DNA of 64,000 bases, taken from NCBI RefSeq assembly GCF_026967805.1, contig NZ_JAPVBG010000003.1, forward strand, positions 1,138,986-1,202,985, given 5' to 3'. Below the pieces are notes generated by a model. It worked only from the letters and a program-made list of their open reading frames with translations, was not told the origin of the DNA and made no database searches. The DNA is from Blastococcus sp. VKM Ac-2987. GTDB taxonomy: Bacteria > Actinomycetota > Actinomycetes > Mycobacteriales > Geodermatophilaceae. Position numbers and translations under genes: made by a program. Position 1 is the first letter of the stretch. Every line of letters starts with the position of its first letter. Below are positions 34,599 through 48,084 of the stretch, piece after piece.

Positions 34599-35444
34599 TC
34601 AGAGCCCGACGAGCTCCTCGAGGGCGCCGATCTCCTGCCGGCTGAGCCTGCGGATGGTGCCCGAGCGCATGGCCCGCAGCTCGATGGGGCCGACCGCCGT
34701 GCGGGTCAGCCGCGAGACCGGCAGGTGCACCGCCGCCAGCAGCCGGCGGACGATGTGCTTGCGACCCTCGTGCAGCACGACCTCGACCACCGACTGGCCG
34801 GCGTGGGTGTCGACCACGCGGAACGAGTCGACCTTCACCGGCCCGTCCTCCAGGTCGATGCCCGACCGCAGCCGCCGCGCGAGGTCGCGGGGCACCGACC
34901 CCGACACCTGGGCCAGGTAGGTCTTGCGCACCTCGTAGCTCGGGTGCGCCAGGCGGTGGGCCAGCTCGCCGTCGTTGGTGACCAGCAGCAGCCCCTCGGT
35001 GTCCTGGTCGAGCCGGCCGACGTGCACCAGGCCCTTGGCCAGGTCGCCCACCATGTCGCCGACGGTCGGGCGGTTGCGGTCGTCGCTCATCGCGGTGATC
35101 ACGCCCGGCGGCTTGTTCACCGCGTAGGTGACCCGGTCGTCCCGGATCTCCAGGCGCACGCCGTCGACGGCGATCTTGTCGTGCTGGGCGTCGACCCGCA
35201 TGCCCTGCACGCGCACCTGCTCGCCGTTCACCGCGATGCGGCCGGCGTCGATCATGTCCTCGACCACGCGGCGCGACGCGACCCCGGCACGGGCCAGCAC
35301 CTTCTGCAGCCGCTCCCCCTGCCGGTCGTCGCGGGGGTCGCCGGCCGGCCGGTCGCCCGGGTGCGCCGGGGCCAGTTCCATGTCCTCGGACCAGCCGTCG
35401 CCGGCTGCGGTGGTGCTCTCGTCGTTCGGGGTCGCGTCGCTCAT
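34599..35444 (-). CDS. RsuA/RluB-family pseudouridine synthase (Rv1711-type)
   Basis: A 281-residue rRNA pseudouridine synthase. After a disordered acidic leader, an S4 RNA-binding domain (RLQKVLARAGVASRRVVEDM) precedes the catalytic domain with the Asp motif VGRLDQDTEGLLLVTND and the KTYLAQVSG and EGRKHIVRRLL segments. Relatives act on 16S or 23S rRNA; which base is modified here is not known. ATG at 35444. The gene follows scpB across a 369-bp gap that carries a small plus-strand ORF. Confidence 0.95.
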   Translation of the reverse strand: MSDATPNDESTTAAGDGWSEDMELAPAHPGDRPAGDPRDDRQGERLQKVLARAGVASRRVVEDMIDAGRIAVNGEQVRVQGMRVDAQHDKIAVDGVRLEIRDDRVTYAVNKPPGVITAMSDDRNRPTVGDMVGDLAKGLVHVGRLDQDTEGLLLVTNDGELAHRLAHPSYEVRKTYLAQVSGSVPRDLARRLRSGIDLEDGPVKVDSFRVVDTHAGQSVVEVVLHEGRKHIVRRLLAAVHLPVSRLTRTAVGPIELRAMRSGTIRRLSRQEIGALEELVGL

Positions 35445-35618
35445 CGCCCTCCAGTCTCCCACCCGCCCCCCGGCCGTCCCGCCACGCGCTGCCGCACGCG
35501 TGTGCCACCTCACGGGGGCACCCCGGACGGCAGGCTGGTGCCGGCGGCTCCGGCCGTCCCGGGATGCGTCCATGAGCAGCACGCGCAAGGTCGCCCTGGT
35601 CCTGGCCGCGGGCGCGAC

Positions 35619-35798
35619 GTGCGGTTCGGGGCGCCGCTGGCGGTGGTCTCGCTCCTGCTGCTCGGCGCGTTCTGGATCGGCAGCGCCTCGGCCTCCGACG
35701 CGTCGGGAACCGTCCTGCGCGCCGCGCTCGGCGCCGGGATCGTCGGCTTCGTGGCCGCGGCCGCCTGCTTCCTGCCCTCCCGCCGTCCGCGCCCCTGA
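35619..35798 (+). CDS. Small hydrophobic protein, 59 residues
   Basis: From a GTG at 35619: RFGAPLAVVSLLLLGAFWIG, then ASASDASGTV, then LGAGIVGFVAAAACFLP, a pattern of two short membrane helices. An ATG at 35572 (MSSTRKVALVLAAGATCG) with a GGGA site precedes it in a different frame, so the true start may have been lost to a frameshift. No family recognised. It may be a genuine two-helix protein, a pseudogene of one, or spurious. Confidence 0.45.
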   Translation: MRFGAPLAVVSLLLLGAFWIGSASASDASGTVLRAALGAGIVGFVAAAACFLPSRRPRP

Positions 35799-35806
35799 CC
35801 GGGGCG
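35790..35806. terminator. Short hairpin between the small ORF and scpB
   Basis: CGCCCC-TGACC-GGGGCG forms a 6-bp perfect stem with the TGA stop of the small ORF in its loop, 8 bp from the scpB stop. It fits a bidirectional terminator between convergent genes but is short. Confidence 0.4.
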
Positions 35807-35813
35807 GCCGGGG

Positions 35814-36638
35814 TCAGGCGTCCGGGTGCTCGTCGAGCACCGTGGCGGTCTCCGGGAGCAGCGGCGCGAGCTCGGGCAGCTGGTCCAGGCCGGTGAGGCC
35901 CAGCCGCTCGAGGAACAGCGGCGTCGTCGCGTAGAGCCCCCCGCCGCTGTCGGGGTCGCTGCCCACCTCGTGCACCAGCCCGCGCGTGATCAGCGTGCGC
36001 ATCACGCCGTCCACCCCGACGCCGCGGATCGCCGACACCCGGGCGCGGGTCACCGGCTGCCGGTAGGCGATGACCGCCAGCGTCTCCAGGGCGGCCTGGG
36101 TGAGCCGGCTGCGCTGGCCGTCCACCAGGTGCCGCTCGACGACGGCGGCGTGCTCCTCGCGGGTGTAGAGCCGCCACCCCTCCCCCGCCCGGCGCAGCAC
36201 GATCCCGGCCGACCGCGCGTCGTAGCCCGCCGCCAGCTCCGCCAGCCCCCGGCGCACCTGGCCGGGCGGGCAGCGCAGCGCGGCGGCGAGGGTGTCCTCG
36301 TCGACCGGGTCGTCCATCACGAACAGCAGCGCCTCCAGCCCACCGAGCAGCTCGACTGGGTCCAGCAGCTCCGGCGGCTCCGGCTCGGGTTCCGGCTCCG
36401 GTTCGAGCGCGGGCTCGGCGGACCGGACCGGCTCGTCGTCGACCGGGACGGCGGGCACCGGCTGCTCCTCCACCGGGCGCACGGCGACCCGCGCCGCGAG
36501 CTCCGCGGCCACGGCGTCCCAGGCGGCGGGGTCGTCGTCGCCGCGCCGGGCCGCCTCCTCGCGGGTCGCGGCCAGCTCGGCGGCGAGCGCGTCCCACGAG
36601 ATGGGGGCGCGGTCGGTGTCGGGGCGCTCGTCGCTCAC
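35814..36638 (-). CDS. scpB: Segregation and condensation protein ScpB
   Basis: ScpB binds ScpA and regulates the SMC ATPase that compacts and separates chromosomes. The 274-residue protein has a long low-complexity N-terminal region, including an EPEPEPEPEPP stretch, before two winged-helix domains (LLGGLEALLFVMDDPVDEDT, LTQAALETLAVIAYRQPVTR, ARVSAIRGVGVDGVMRTLI). GTG at 36638 overlaps scpA (GTGA). The acidic-proline leader is longer than usual and probably disordered. Confidence 0.95.
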   Translation of the reverse strand: MSDERPDTDRAPISWDALAAELAATREEAARRGDDDPAAWDAVAAELAARVAVRPVEEQPVPAVPVDDEPVRSAEPALEPEPEPEPEPPELLDPVELLGGLEALLFVMDDPVDEDTLAAALRCPPGQVRRGLAELAAGYDARSAGIVLRRAGEGWRLYTREEHAAVVERHLVDGQRSRLTQAALETLAVIAYRQPVTRARVSAIRGVGVDGVMRTLITRGLVHEVGSDPDSGGGLYATTPLFLERLGLTGLDQLPELAPLLPETATVLDEHPDA

Positions 36639-37477
36639 CCGTACTCCTCGTCGGCATCGGGGGCCGGCGGACCGGCCGGGTCGGGGACGGCGTCGCCGGT
36701 CCACCGCACGTGCAGCTCACCCAGCGGCGTGAGCTGCTCGAACACCACGCGCTGCTGCCGGTACAGCTCCAGCAGCGCGAGGAAGCGGGCCACCACCTCG
36801 AGCGTGTGCCCGCAGTCGGCGGTCAGCGCCCGGAAGCTGGCGGTGCCCGACCGGACCAGCTGGTTGCGGACCAGCAGCAGCTGCTCGGTGACGCTGACCG
36901 GCGGTGCGTGCAGGTGGGAGACGCTCACCGTCTCGGGGACCCTGGGGGCCAGCGCGCGGGCGGCCAGGGCGGCGAACTGCTCGGGGGTCAGGTCCAGCGA
37001 GACCTCGGGCACCAGCTCGGCGAACCGCGGCTCGAGCCCCGCCTGCCGCGGGAACCGCCGCGCCGCCTCCGCCTCGCGGTCCCGCAGGAACGCTGCCGCC
37101 TGCTTGTAGGCCTTGTACTGCAGCAGCCGGGCGAACAGCAGGTCGCGCGCCTCGAGCAGCTCCAGGTCCTCCTCGTCGTCGACCTCGGCGGCCGGCAGCA
37201 GCCGGGCGGCCTTGAGGTCGAGCAGCGTGGAGGCGACCACCAGGAACTCGCTGGCCTGGTCGAGGTCGAGCTCGTCGCCCAGCGCCCGCAGGTGGGCGAT
37301 GAACTCGTCGGTGACCGTCGACAGGGCGATCTCGGTGACGTCGAGCTTGTGCTTGCCGATCAGCTGCAGCAGCAGGTCGAACGGGCCCTCGAAGTTGGTG
37401 AGCCGGACGGTGAACCGAGCCGGAGCGGCTCCGGCGGCCTCGTCGGCCGGCGGAACCGCTCCGGTGCTCTGGCTCAC
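36635..37477 (-). CDS. scpA: Segregation and condensation protein ScpA
   Basis: The kleisin subunit of bacterial condensin, bridging the SMC heads. The N-terminal helix FEGPFDLLLQLIGKHKLDVT is the strong kleisin signature, followed by LVVASTLLDLKAARLLP, and the C-terminal winged helix is RALTADCGHTLEVVARFLAL, ELYRQQRVVFEQ. 280 residues is normal. ATG at 37477. It is preceded by an RHH-like gene and parA, the order of Rv1708-Rv1710. Confidence 0.97.
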   Translation of the reverse strand: MSQSTGAVPPADEAAGAAPARFTVRLTNFEGPFDLLLQLIGKHKLDVTEIALSTVTDEFIAHLRALGDELDLDQASEFLVVASTLLDLKAARLLPAAEVDDEEDLELLEARDLLFARLLQYKAYKQAAAFLRDREAEAARRFPRQAGLEPRFAELVPEVSLDLTPEQFAALAARALAPRVPETVSVSHLHAPPVSVTEQLLLVRNQLVRSGTASFRALTADCGHTLEVVARFLALLELYRQQRVVFEQLTPLGELHVRWTGDAVPDPAGPPAPDADEEYG

Positions 37478-37502
37478 GGACGCCGAGGGTAGGCGCCCGG
37501 GC

Positions 37503-38015
37503 TCACCGTCCCTGGAGGCGGCGGACCAGGACCGCGTCCTCGCCGCGCTCGGTGAGGTCGGCCAGCAGCACCGTGATCGCCTCGCGCACGATCCGGCCGC
37601 GGTCGGCGGCCAGCCCGTGGTGGGCGCGCAGCGTCAGCCGGGCGGACTCGAGCGCCAGCAGCTCGTCGGCGGAGATGTAGACGGTGATCTTCTCGTCGTG
37701 CTTGGTGCGCTCGGCGCGCCCGCGGGCGGGCCGGCCGCGGGTGGCGACCCTCGGCTGCAGGACCGGGGCCGGCGCCGGCTCGGCGGACGCGCCGCGGAAG
37801 GCCGCGAGGTCGTCGGCCGGCTGCGCGCCGCCCGGGACGAGGGTCAGCGACGCGGCCGCCTCGGCGGCGGACTCGCCGCCGCGGCGGGCGCTGCGCAGCG
37901 CCGGGGAGCTGGCCGGCGTCGGCAGGCTGGGCAGCTCGGTGACCTCCGCGGCGGACGCGGTGTCGGTGCGGCGGAACAGCTCCGAGGCACCCGGGAGAAC
38001 AGGCCGGCGAGTCAT
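37503..38015 (-). CDS. Hypothetical protein with ribbon-helix-helix-like C-terminus
   Basis: A 170-residue protein. The first 100 residues are Ala/Pro/Arg-rich and probably disordered. The last 65 look like a ribbon-helix-helix DNA-binding domain: beta strand KITVYISADELLALESARL, helix, then RGRIVREAITVLLADLTERG. It lies between parA and scpA with 76 and 25 bp gaps, so it may be a DNA-binding partner of ParA or a regulator of condensin genes. No named family was recognised. ATG at 38015. Confidence 0.7.
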   Translation of the reverse strand: MTRRPVLPGASELFRRTDTASAAEVTELPSLPTPASSPALRSARRGGESAAEAAASLTLVPGGAQPADDLAAFRGASAEPAPAPVLQPRVATRGRPARGRAERTKHDEKITVYISADELLALESARLTLRAHHGLAADRGRIVREAITVLLADLTERGEDAVLVRRLQGR

Positions 38016-38091
38016 GCCGACACCTCCTCGCTGGCGCTCGTCGGCAGCATGACCTGAGTCGCTGCACCCATGAGTGATCTCGCACGCTCGA

Positions 38092-38997
38092 TCACAGTGC
38101 GAGCACCTCCTTGGCGAGGTCGCGGTACGCCGCGGCGCCCGTCGACGTGGGGGCCCACGTGGTGATCGGCTGACCGGCGACCGTGGTCTCCGGGAACCGC
38201 ACGGTGCGCTGGATGACGGTCTGGAAGACGGTGTCGCCGAACGCCTCGACGACGCGGCTGAACACCTCCCGGCAGTGCACGGTCCGGGAGTCGTACATGG
38301 TGGCGAGGATGCCGTTGATCTCCAGCGACGGGTTGAGCCGCTCCTTGACCTTGTCGATCGTGTCGACCAGCAGGGCGACGCCGCGCAGCGAGAAGAACTC
38401 GCACTCCAGCGGGATCACCACGCCCTGGGCGGCGGTGAGGGCGTTGACCGTCAGCAGGCCCAGGGAAGGCTGGCAGTCGATGAGGATGTAGTCGTACTCG
38501 TCGACGACGTCGGCGAGCACGCGCAGCAGGGTCTGCTCGCGGGCGACCTCGCTGACCAGCTGCACCTCGGCGGCGGACAGGTCGATGTTGCTGGGCACCA
38601 GGTCCAGGCCCGGGATGTCGGTGGACACCCGGACGTCGCGCAGGCTCGTCCGCCGCTCCATGAGGACGTTGTAGATCGTCCGGTCCAGGTTCTGCGCCGG
38701 CACGCCCAGCCCCACCGACAGCGCCCCCTGGGGATCGAGGTCGATGAGCAGCACCTTGCGGCCGAACTCCACCAGCGCGGCGCCCAGGTTGATGGTGGAC
38801 GTCGTCTTGCCGACGCCGCCCTTCTGGTTGCACATCGCGATGACGCGGGCCGGGCCGTGCTGGGTCAGCGGCTTGGGGTCCGGCAGCCGGCGCTGACGCG
38901 CCCGTGCCGGGTCCAGCCGCAGCGCGGCCGCCCCCATCTCGGGGCCGGTGTCGTGCGGGCGCGCGACGGCAGAGGCCGCGTCCGCTCGGATCGCCAT
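38092..38997 (-). CDS. ParA/Soj-family ATPase (Rv1708-type)
   Basis: A 301-residue MinD/ParA ATPase with a deviant Walker A, MCNQKGGVGKTTSTINLG, Walker A' DYILIDCQPSLGLLTVNAL and Walker B LLIDLDPQG. It is a second ParA-like protein next to scpAB, distinct from the chromosome origin ParA, which lies with parB elsewhere. Its probable cargo is the chromosome, or the condensin genes' function in segregation. The 50-residue leader is basic and Ala-rich. ATG at 38997, with a candidate promoter at 39074-39102 and a leader of about 70 bases. Confidence 0.93.
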   Translation of the reverse strand: MAIRADAASAVARPHDTGPEMGAAALRLDPARARQRRLPDPKPLTQHGPARVIAMCNQKGGVGKTTSTINLGAALVEFGRKVLLIDLDPQGALSVGLGVPAQNLDRTIYNVLMERRTSLRDVRVSTDIPGLDLVPSNIDLSAAEVQLVSEVAREQTLLRVLADVVDEYDYILIDCQPSLGLLTVNALTAAQGVVIPLECEFFSLRGVALLVDTIDKVKERLNPSLEINGILATMYDSRTVHCREVFSRVVEAFGDTVFQTVIQRTVRFPETTVAGQPITTWAPTSTGAAAYRDLAKEVLAL

Positions 38998-39073
38998 GGG
39001 TAGTCGCCTCCAGCTCGTGCCCGGCCCGGACGTTCCGGGTGCGGTCAGCCGTCTGTCCGCTCGGGTAGGGCAG

Positions 39074-39102
39074 ACGCTAGGGAGAGGCGCAGAAGTTCCC
39101 AA
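39074..39102 (-). promoter_or_regulatory. Candidate parA promoter
   Basis: On the minus strand TTGGGA (39097-39102) and TAGCGT (39074-39079) are separated by 17 bp, a good actinobacterial housekeeping arrangement (TAnnnT -10). Transcription would start near 39067, 70 bp ahead of parA. Confidence 0.45.
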
Positions 39103-39206
39103 GGCGGCACGCCGTCGACGTGTCGACATGGCGACGAATGCCAACCAGAGTGACTGGTCAAGCCGAGCGATTCCCAACAAGTGCCGAAGAAACGGTCGGG
39201 CTCCTG

Positions 39207-40136
39207 TCAGGTCAGGGCGCGTGGGTGACTGGTGGCGTAGACCTCGCGGAGGCGCTCCACGGTCACCAGCGTGTACACCTGCGTGGTCGTCACCGAGGCG
39301 TGGCCGAGCAGTTCCTGGACGACACGGACGTCGGCGCCACCGTCGAGCAGGTGCGTCGCGAAGCAGTGCCGCAGGGTGTGCGGGGAGATCGCGGTCGGGT
39401 CCAGCCCGCCGGCACCGGCGGCCCGCTCCGCCGCCGTCCGCAGGATGGACCACGCGCTCTGCCGGGACAGCGGCCCACCCCGCACGTTGAGGAACAGCGC
39501 ACCGCCCCGGCCCCCGGCCCGGGCGCCGGCCGCCAGGGCGGGGCGGGCGCGCACCAGGTACTCCTCGACGGCGCGCAGCGCGTAGCTGCCGACCGGCACC
39601 ACCCGCTCCTTGCCGCCCTTGCCCGCCAGCCGGACGGTGCTCTGCCCGCGGTCGAGGTCGTCGACGGCGAGGCCCACCGCCTCCGAGATGCGCGCGCCGG
39701 TCCCGTACAGCACCTCGAGCAGCGCCCGGTCGCGGAGCCCGCGGGGCCCCTCCAGCGCACCGGCCGCCTCGATCAGCGCCACCACCGACTCCACCGGGAC
39801 GGCCTTCGGCAGCCGACGGGCCGGCGTGGGCGGGCGCACCTCGTGCGCGACGTCGTCGGGCACCAGCCCGTCGAGCAGCGCGAACCTGTGCAGCCCGCGC
39901 ACGGCCACGACGGCACGGGCCGCCGAGGTCGCCGACAGCGGCGGGTGGGCGTCGTCGCCCCGGCGCAGCGCGGCCAGGAAGCCGGCGACGTCGGACTCGG
40001 CGATCTCCCGCAGCCCGCCGACCCCGGCGGCCGCGAGGTACTCGGTGTAGCGCCGCAGGTCCCGCCGGTAGGAGGCGATGGTGTTCGCCGCCAGGCCCCG
40101 CTCGACGGTCAGGTGGTCCAGGTAACCGGTCACCAC
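39207..40136 (-). CDS. xerD: Tyrosine recombinase XerD
   Basis: XerD, with XerC, resolves chromosome dimers at dif. The N-terminal core-binding domain is [20 protein letters not shown]. All catalytic residues are present: Arg in [11 protein letters not shown], Lys in [12 protein letters not shown], His/Arg in [12 protein letters not shown] and His plus Tyr in [14 protein letters not shown]. About 309 residues from GTG at 40136; a CTG at 40175 with a perfect GGAGG site would add 13 and overlap ald. Conserved cluster position (Rv1701) shows it is chromosomal, not an island integrase. Confidence 0.95.
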   Translation of the reverse strand: MVTGYLDHLTVERGLAANTIASYRRDLRRYTEYLAAAGVGGLREIAESDVAGFLAALRRGDDAHPPLSATSAARAVVAVRGLHRFALLDGLVPDDVAHEVRPPTPARRLPKAVPVESVVALIEAAGALEGPRGLRDRALLEVLYGTGARISEAVGLAVDDLDRGQSTVRLAGKGGKERVVPVGSYALRAVEEYLVRARPALAAGARAGGRGGALFLNVRGGPLSRQSAWSILRTAAERAAGAGGLDPTAISPHTLRHCFATHLLDGGADVRVVQELLGHASVTTTQVYTLVTVERLREVYATSHPRALT

Positions 40137-40171
40137 CCGCTCGACGTCGGGACCGGCGGACAGCGCGCTCG

Positions 40172-41287
40172 TCAGGGGAGCACCTCCTGCAGGGGAACGG
40201 CGTCCAGGCCGTGGGCGTCGGCCACCTCCTGCAGCACGACCTGGCCGGCCACCACGTTCACCCCGTGCGCGAGCGCGGGGTCGCGCCGCACGGCGGCCGG
40301 GGTGCCCTCGGCCGCGAGCGCGAGCACGTAGGGCAGCGTGACGTTGGTGAGCGCGTGCGTGGAGGTGTTGGGCACCGCGCCCGGCATGTTGGCCACGCAG
40401 TAGAACACCGAGTCGTGCACGCGGAAGGTCGGCTCGTCGTGCGTGGTGGGCCGGGTGTCCTCGAAGCACCCTCCCTGGTCGACGGCGATGTCGACGAGCA
40501 CCGAGCCGGGCCTCATCCGGGAGACCAGCTCGTTGGCCACCAGGGTGGGGGCCTTGGCGCCGGGCACGAGCACCGCGCCGATCACCAGGTCGGCGTCGAG
40601 CACGGCGCGCTCCACCTCGTAGGCGTTGGAGGCGACGGTCTGCAGGTGCCCCTGGTAGATCCGGTCGGCGGCGCGCAGCTTGTCGATGTCCCGGTCCATG
40701 ACGACGACCTCGGCCTGCATGCCGAGCGCGATCGCCGCGGCGTTCATGCCGGAGACCCCGGCGCCGATGACGACCACCTTGCCGGCGTGCACCCCCGAGA
40801 CACCGCCGAGCAGGACCCCGCGTCCGCCGTGCGCCCGCTCCAGGCAGTGCGCGCCGACCTGCGGCGCCATGCGGCCGGCCACCTCCGACATCGGGGCCAG
40901 CAGCGGCAGCGCGCCGTCGGCGGTCTGCACCGTCTCGTAGGCGATCGCGGTGGTGCCGGAGGCGACGAGCGCGTCCGTGCACTCCTGCGACGCGGCCAGG
41001 TGGAGGTAGGTGAACAACGTCTGGTCCGCGCGCAGCCGGCCGTACTCCTGGGCCACCGGTTCCTTGACCTTGAGCAGCAGGTCGGCGTCAGCCCACACGT
41101 CGTCGGCGGAGGCGACGATGCGCGCCCCCGCGGCGGTGAAGTCGGCGTCCGGGATCGAGGAGCCCTCGCCCGCCGCCTGCTCGACCAGCACCTCGTGCCC
41201 GGCGCGGGTCAGCTCCGTCACCCCGGCCGGGGTGAGCGCCACCCGGTACTCCCGGTTCTTGACCTCTCGGGGGACCCCGACCCGCAT
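40172..41287 (-). CDS. ald: Alanine dehydrogenase
   Basis: Ald interconverts L-alanine and pyruvate with NAD. The 371-residue protein starts with [20 protein letters not shown], and has [29 protein letters not shown], the Rossmann motif [13 protein letters not shown] and an [20 protein letters not shown] segment; His and Lys catalytic residues are in the first domain. ATG at 41287 with an AGGAG site. It is transcribed into xerD with no gap, an insertion relative to the mycobacterial order. This NAD-linked enzyme often supports adaptation to low oxygen, though no regulation is visible here. Confidence 0.97.
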   Translation of the reverse strand: MRVGVPREVKNREYRVALTPAGVTELTRAGHEVLVEQAAGEGSSIPDADFTAAGARIVASADDVWADADLLLKVKEPVAQEYGRLRADQTLFTYLHLAASQECTDALVASGTTAIAYETVQTADGALPLLAPMSEVAGRMAPQVGAHCLERAHGGRGVLLGGVSGVHAGKVVVIGAGVSGMNAAAIALGMQAEVVVMDRDIDKLRAADRIYQGHLQTVASNAYEVERAVLDADLVIGAVLVPGAKAPTLVANELVSRMRPGSVLVDIAVDQGGCFEDTRPTTHDEPTFRVHDSVFYCVANMPGAVPNTSTHALTNVTLPYVLALAAEGTPAAVRRDPALAHGVNVVAGQVVLQEVADAHGLDAVPLQEVLP

Positions 41288-41526
41288 CGACTCGCTCCTG
41301 GTCCCGGCGGGCCGCTCCCGAGCGGAACGGCGCACCTCACCGCGTCGTGGGCCGCCCGGTCGGGGCGCGCCTCGGCCGGAGTGTAGGCACGACGCCCGTC
41401 CCCGTCCCCCACCCTGCGCCGTTCCGTGCCCCTTCCGCGCCCCGCGCGGATCGGCCGCCGCGCTGCCGGGCGGGCGGCGCTGGCCCACGATGACGGGGCC
41501 GCCCACCCCGTCCGGAGGACCCGTCC

Positions 41527-42183
41527 ATGCACTGCTACGCCGAGCACCCCGCCCTCCGGGCCCGCCAGCTGGCCGCCGATCTCGGCGTCCTGGCGTGGAC
41601 GGTGCTGTGGGTCCTCGTGGCGCGGGCCGCGCACGGCGCCGTCCTGGTGCTGGCCGAGCCGGGGCGCGCGGTCGAGGGCCTCGGCCGGTCGGTCTCCGGG
41701 TCCATGGCGTCGGCCGCCTCCGCCGCCGAGGGCGTGCCGCTCGTCGGGGACGAGCTCGCCACGCCGTTCGCCGCCCTCGCCGGCGCCAGCGGCTCGGTGC
41801 GCAGCGCCGGGCAGTCGGCGCAGGACGCCGTCGACACCCTCGGGACGATCCTGGCCGTGGTGCTCGTGCTGCTGCCGGTCGGCTGGCTGCTGTCGCGCTG
41901 GCTGCCCTGGCGGCTCCGCTACCTGCGGGAGGCCGGGGCGGCCCTCCGGCTGGCCGACGGCGCCGACCTGGAGCTCCTCGCCGCCCGGGCGCTGGCCACC
42001 GCCCCGCTCCCCCGCCTCGCCGCGCTGCCCGCGGGGACGGGCGCGGCCTGGCGGAGGGGCGAGCCCGCCGCCGTGCGGGCGCTCGCCGCGCTCGAGCTGG
42101 ACCGCCTGGGGCTCCGCCGGCCCGGCCGGGGCGCCGGCAGCGGGGTGACGGCGCCGCCGGAGCGGACCCCCTCCCCCGGCTGA
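41527..42183 (+). CDS. Two-helix membrane protein of unknown function
   Basis: A 218-residue protein with two membrane helices: LGVLAWTVLWVLVARAAHGA near the start and LGTILAVVLVLLPVGWLLSRW at about residues 110-130. The segment between them (about 75 residues, Ala/Ser/Gly-rich) would be outside, and the C-terminal 85 residues cytoplasmic and basic. No family recognised. It is one of the few plus-strand genes in this half, divergent from ald and convergent with the Nudix gene. Confidence 0.72.
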   Translation: MHCYAEHPALRARQLAADLGVLAWTVLWVLVARAAHGAVLVLAEPGRAVEGLGRSVSGSMASAASAAEGVPLVGDELATPFAALAGASGSVRSAGQSAQDAVDTLGTILAVVLVLLPVGWLLSRWLPWRLRYLREAGAALRLADGADLELLAARALATAPLPRLAALPAGTGAAWRRGEPAAVRALAALELDRLGLRRPGRGAGSGVTAPPERTPSPG

Positions 42184-42229
42184 CCTGTCCTCGGCCGGTG
42201 CGCCGGTGCGCGGGCCCCGGGCGCTCCGG

Positions 42230-42829
42230 TCAGCCGGCGTCGACCGGGCGCAGGCGGGGCCCGGTGGCCCGCGCCTGCGCGGCGGCGAGCAGCCCCACGA
42301 CCGCGGCCGCGTTCCGGATCCCGCCGTCGAACACCCGCTGGACGGCGTCGGCGAGCGGCACCCGCTCGACGGTCATGTCCAGCTCCTCGTGCTCGACGGT
42401 GAACCCCTCGGGCCGGTCGACGTCGCGGAGCCCTTCGGCGAGATAGATCAGCACCATCTCGTCGCAGAACCCGGGGCTGCTGTAGTGCGTGGTCAGCAGC
42501 GACCACCGCTCCGCGGCGAGGCGGGTCTCCTCGGCCAGCTCCCGCTGCGCGGTCTGCAGGGGCGGCTCGCCGTCGGCGTCCCGGAGCCCGGCGGGTAGCT
42601 CCCACAGGTACTCCCCGACCGGGTGCCGGTACTGCCGGAGCAGCACCACGTGCCCGTCGTCGTCGAGCGCCACGACGGCGACGGCGCCGGGGTGGCGGAC
42701 CACCTCGCGGACGCTGTCCCCGCCGCCGGGCATGGCCACGGTGTCCTTGAGCAGCCGGATGACCCGGCCCTCGTACACCGGCGCGGAGTCCAGGACGCGG
42801 TACTCGTGCGGCGCCGGCTCGTCGATCAC
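42230..42829 (-). CDS. Nudix hydrolase, ADP-ribose pyrophosphatase type (Rv1700-type)
   Basis: A 199-residue Nudix enzyme that likely hydrolyses ADP-ribose to AMP and ribose-5-phosphate. The Nudix box ends in QRELAEETRL with the metal-binding REL-EE core, spaced seven residues from its first Glu. The upstream HPGAVAVVALDDDG, VVLLRQYRHPVGEYLWELPA and later HYSSPGFCDEMVLIYLA are the ADP-ribose subfamily pattern. GTG at 42829 starts 2 bp after the pyrG stop, so the two are cotranscribed, as in mycobacteria. Confidence 0.93.
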   Translation of the reverse strand: MIDEPAPHEYRVLDSAPVYEGRVIRLLKDTVAMPGGGDSVREVVRHPGAVAVVALDDDGHVVLLRQYRHPVGEYLWELPAGLRDADGEPPLQTAQRELAEETRLAAERWSLLTTHYSSPGFCDEMVLIYLAEGLRDVDRPEGFTVEHEELDMTVERVPLADAVQRVFDGGIRNAAAVVGLLAAAQARATGPRLRPVDAG

Positions 42830-42831
42830 CG

Positions 42832-46938
<4,107 letters not shown>

Positions 46939-46942
<4 letters not shown>

Positions 46943-48084
46943 GCGCCGGGCCGGGCCGGCGTTCCCAGCAGCTCGCGGTAGATCCCGACCAGCTGTGCGG
47001 CCGTGCCCTCCTCGTCGGGCCAGCCGGCCGCCTGCCGGAGCCCGGCCTCGCCGAGCTCGGCGGCGTGCGCGCTGTCGCCGAGCACCCGCACCACCGCCTC
47101 GGCCAACGCCGCGGGGTCGCCGACCGGCACCAGCTCGGCGGCGTCGCCGAGCAGCTCGGGGAGCCCTCCGGTGCGGGTGGCCACCAGGGGCACGCCGGCG
47201 CGGAGGGCCTCCTGGGCGGTGAGCGACCGCGCCTCCCAGCGCGAGGGCAGCACGCACAGGTCGGCGGCGGCGAGCAGGTCGGCGACGTCGTCGCGCCGGC
47301 CCAGCAGCGTCACCGGCAGCGTCCCGGCCCGGATGCGGGCGGCCAGCTCGTCGTGCAACGGCCCGTCCCCGGCGACGACGACCAGCGGCGCGGGGCGCAG
47401 GCGCTGGTCGGCCGACCAGCGGGCCACCGCGTCCAGGAGCACGTCGTAGCCCTTCTGCGGGTGCAGCCGGCCGACCGCCACGACCAGCGCCCGGTCGTCG
47501 ACGAGCCCCAGCTCCGCGCGGACCTCGGCCGGCGAGCGGGTGGCCGGGGGCAGCGGCGGCGCGGACACCGGTGCCAGGCGCACGTCCCGGGCGCCCAGCC
47601 GCCGCGCGTTGTCCGCCAGGTCGGCCGAGGCGGCGAGGACGACGTCGGCGGCGCGGACGGTGGCGCGCTCGGCCCGTTCCAGCACCCGGCGGCGCAGCCC
47701 GCCGCCCTCCGGGAGCGCGTTGTGCAGGGTGAGCACCAGCCGGGTCGAGGGGGCGCCGAGCCGGCGGGCGGCGGCGGCCACCAGGCCGGCCCGCAGCCCG
47801 TGCGCGTGCACGAGGTCGCTGCCGGCCAGCGCGCGCCGCAGCGCCTGCACCGCCCGGACGTCGGCCGCGGGCGCGAGCCCGGCGGAGATCTCGACCGGCG
47901 TGAAGCCGGCGCCCCGGCCGGAGAAGCCGAACAACTCGTCGGTGGCGCGGGGCCCGCAGACCGCGACGGTGGCGCCGGCGGCGACCAGCGACGGCAGCAG
48001 CGAGCGCACGTGGGTGCCGACCCCGCCGGTGCTGGTGGCCAGCACCTCGGTGATCCGGCGGTCCCGCAGGGCCGGTTCAGCCAC
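46939..48084 (-). CDS. Glycosyltransferase family 4-like protein
   Basis: A 381-residue cytoplasmic glycosyltransferase of the GT-B fold. The N-terminal domain holds TEVLATSTGGVGTHVRSLLP and LVHAHGLRAGLVAA; the donor domain holds VVAVGRLHPQKGYDVLLDAV and LCVLPSRWEARSLTAQEALR, AGVPLVATRTGGLPELLGDA, where the late Glu (EARSLTAQEAL) is the GT4 signature. Donor and acceptor sugars are unknown. It overlaps murJ by 8 bp and the next gene by 4 bp, so it probably adds sugars to the same lipid or surface polymer handled by its neighbours. Confidence 0.92.

Noticed and set aside
39207..40136. XerD as the missing integrase of the tRNA-Pro island
   Set aside because: It lies in the conserved parA-ald-pyrG neighbourhood outside the island and matches the chromosomal XerD family.
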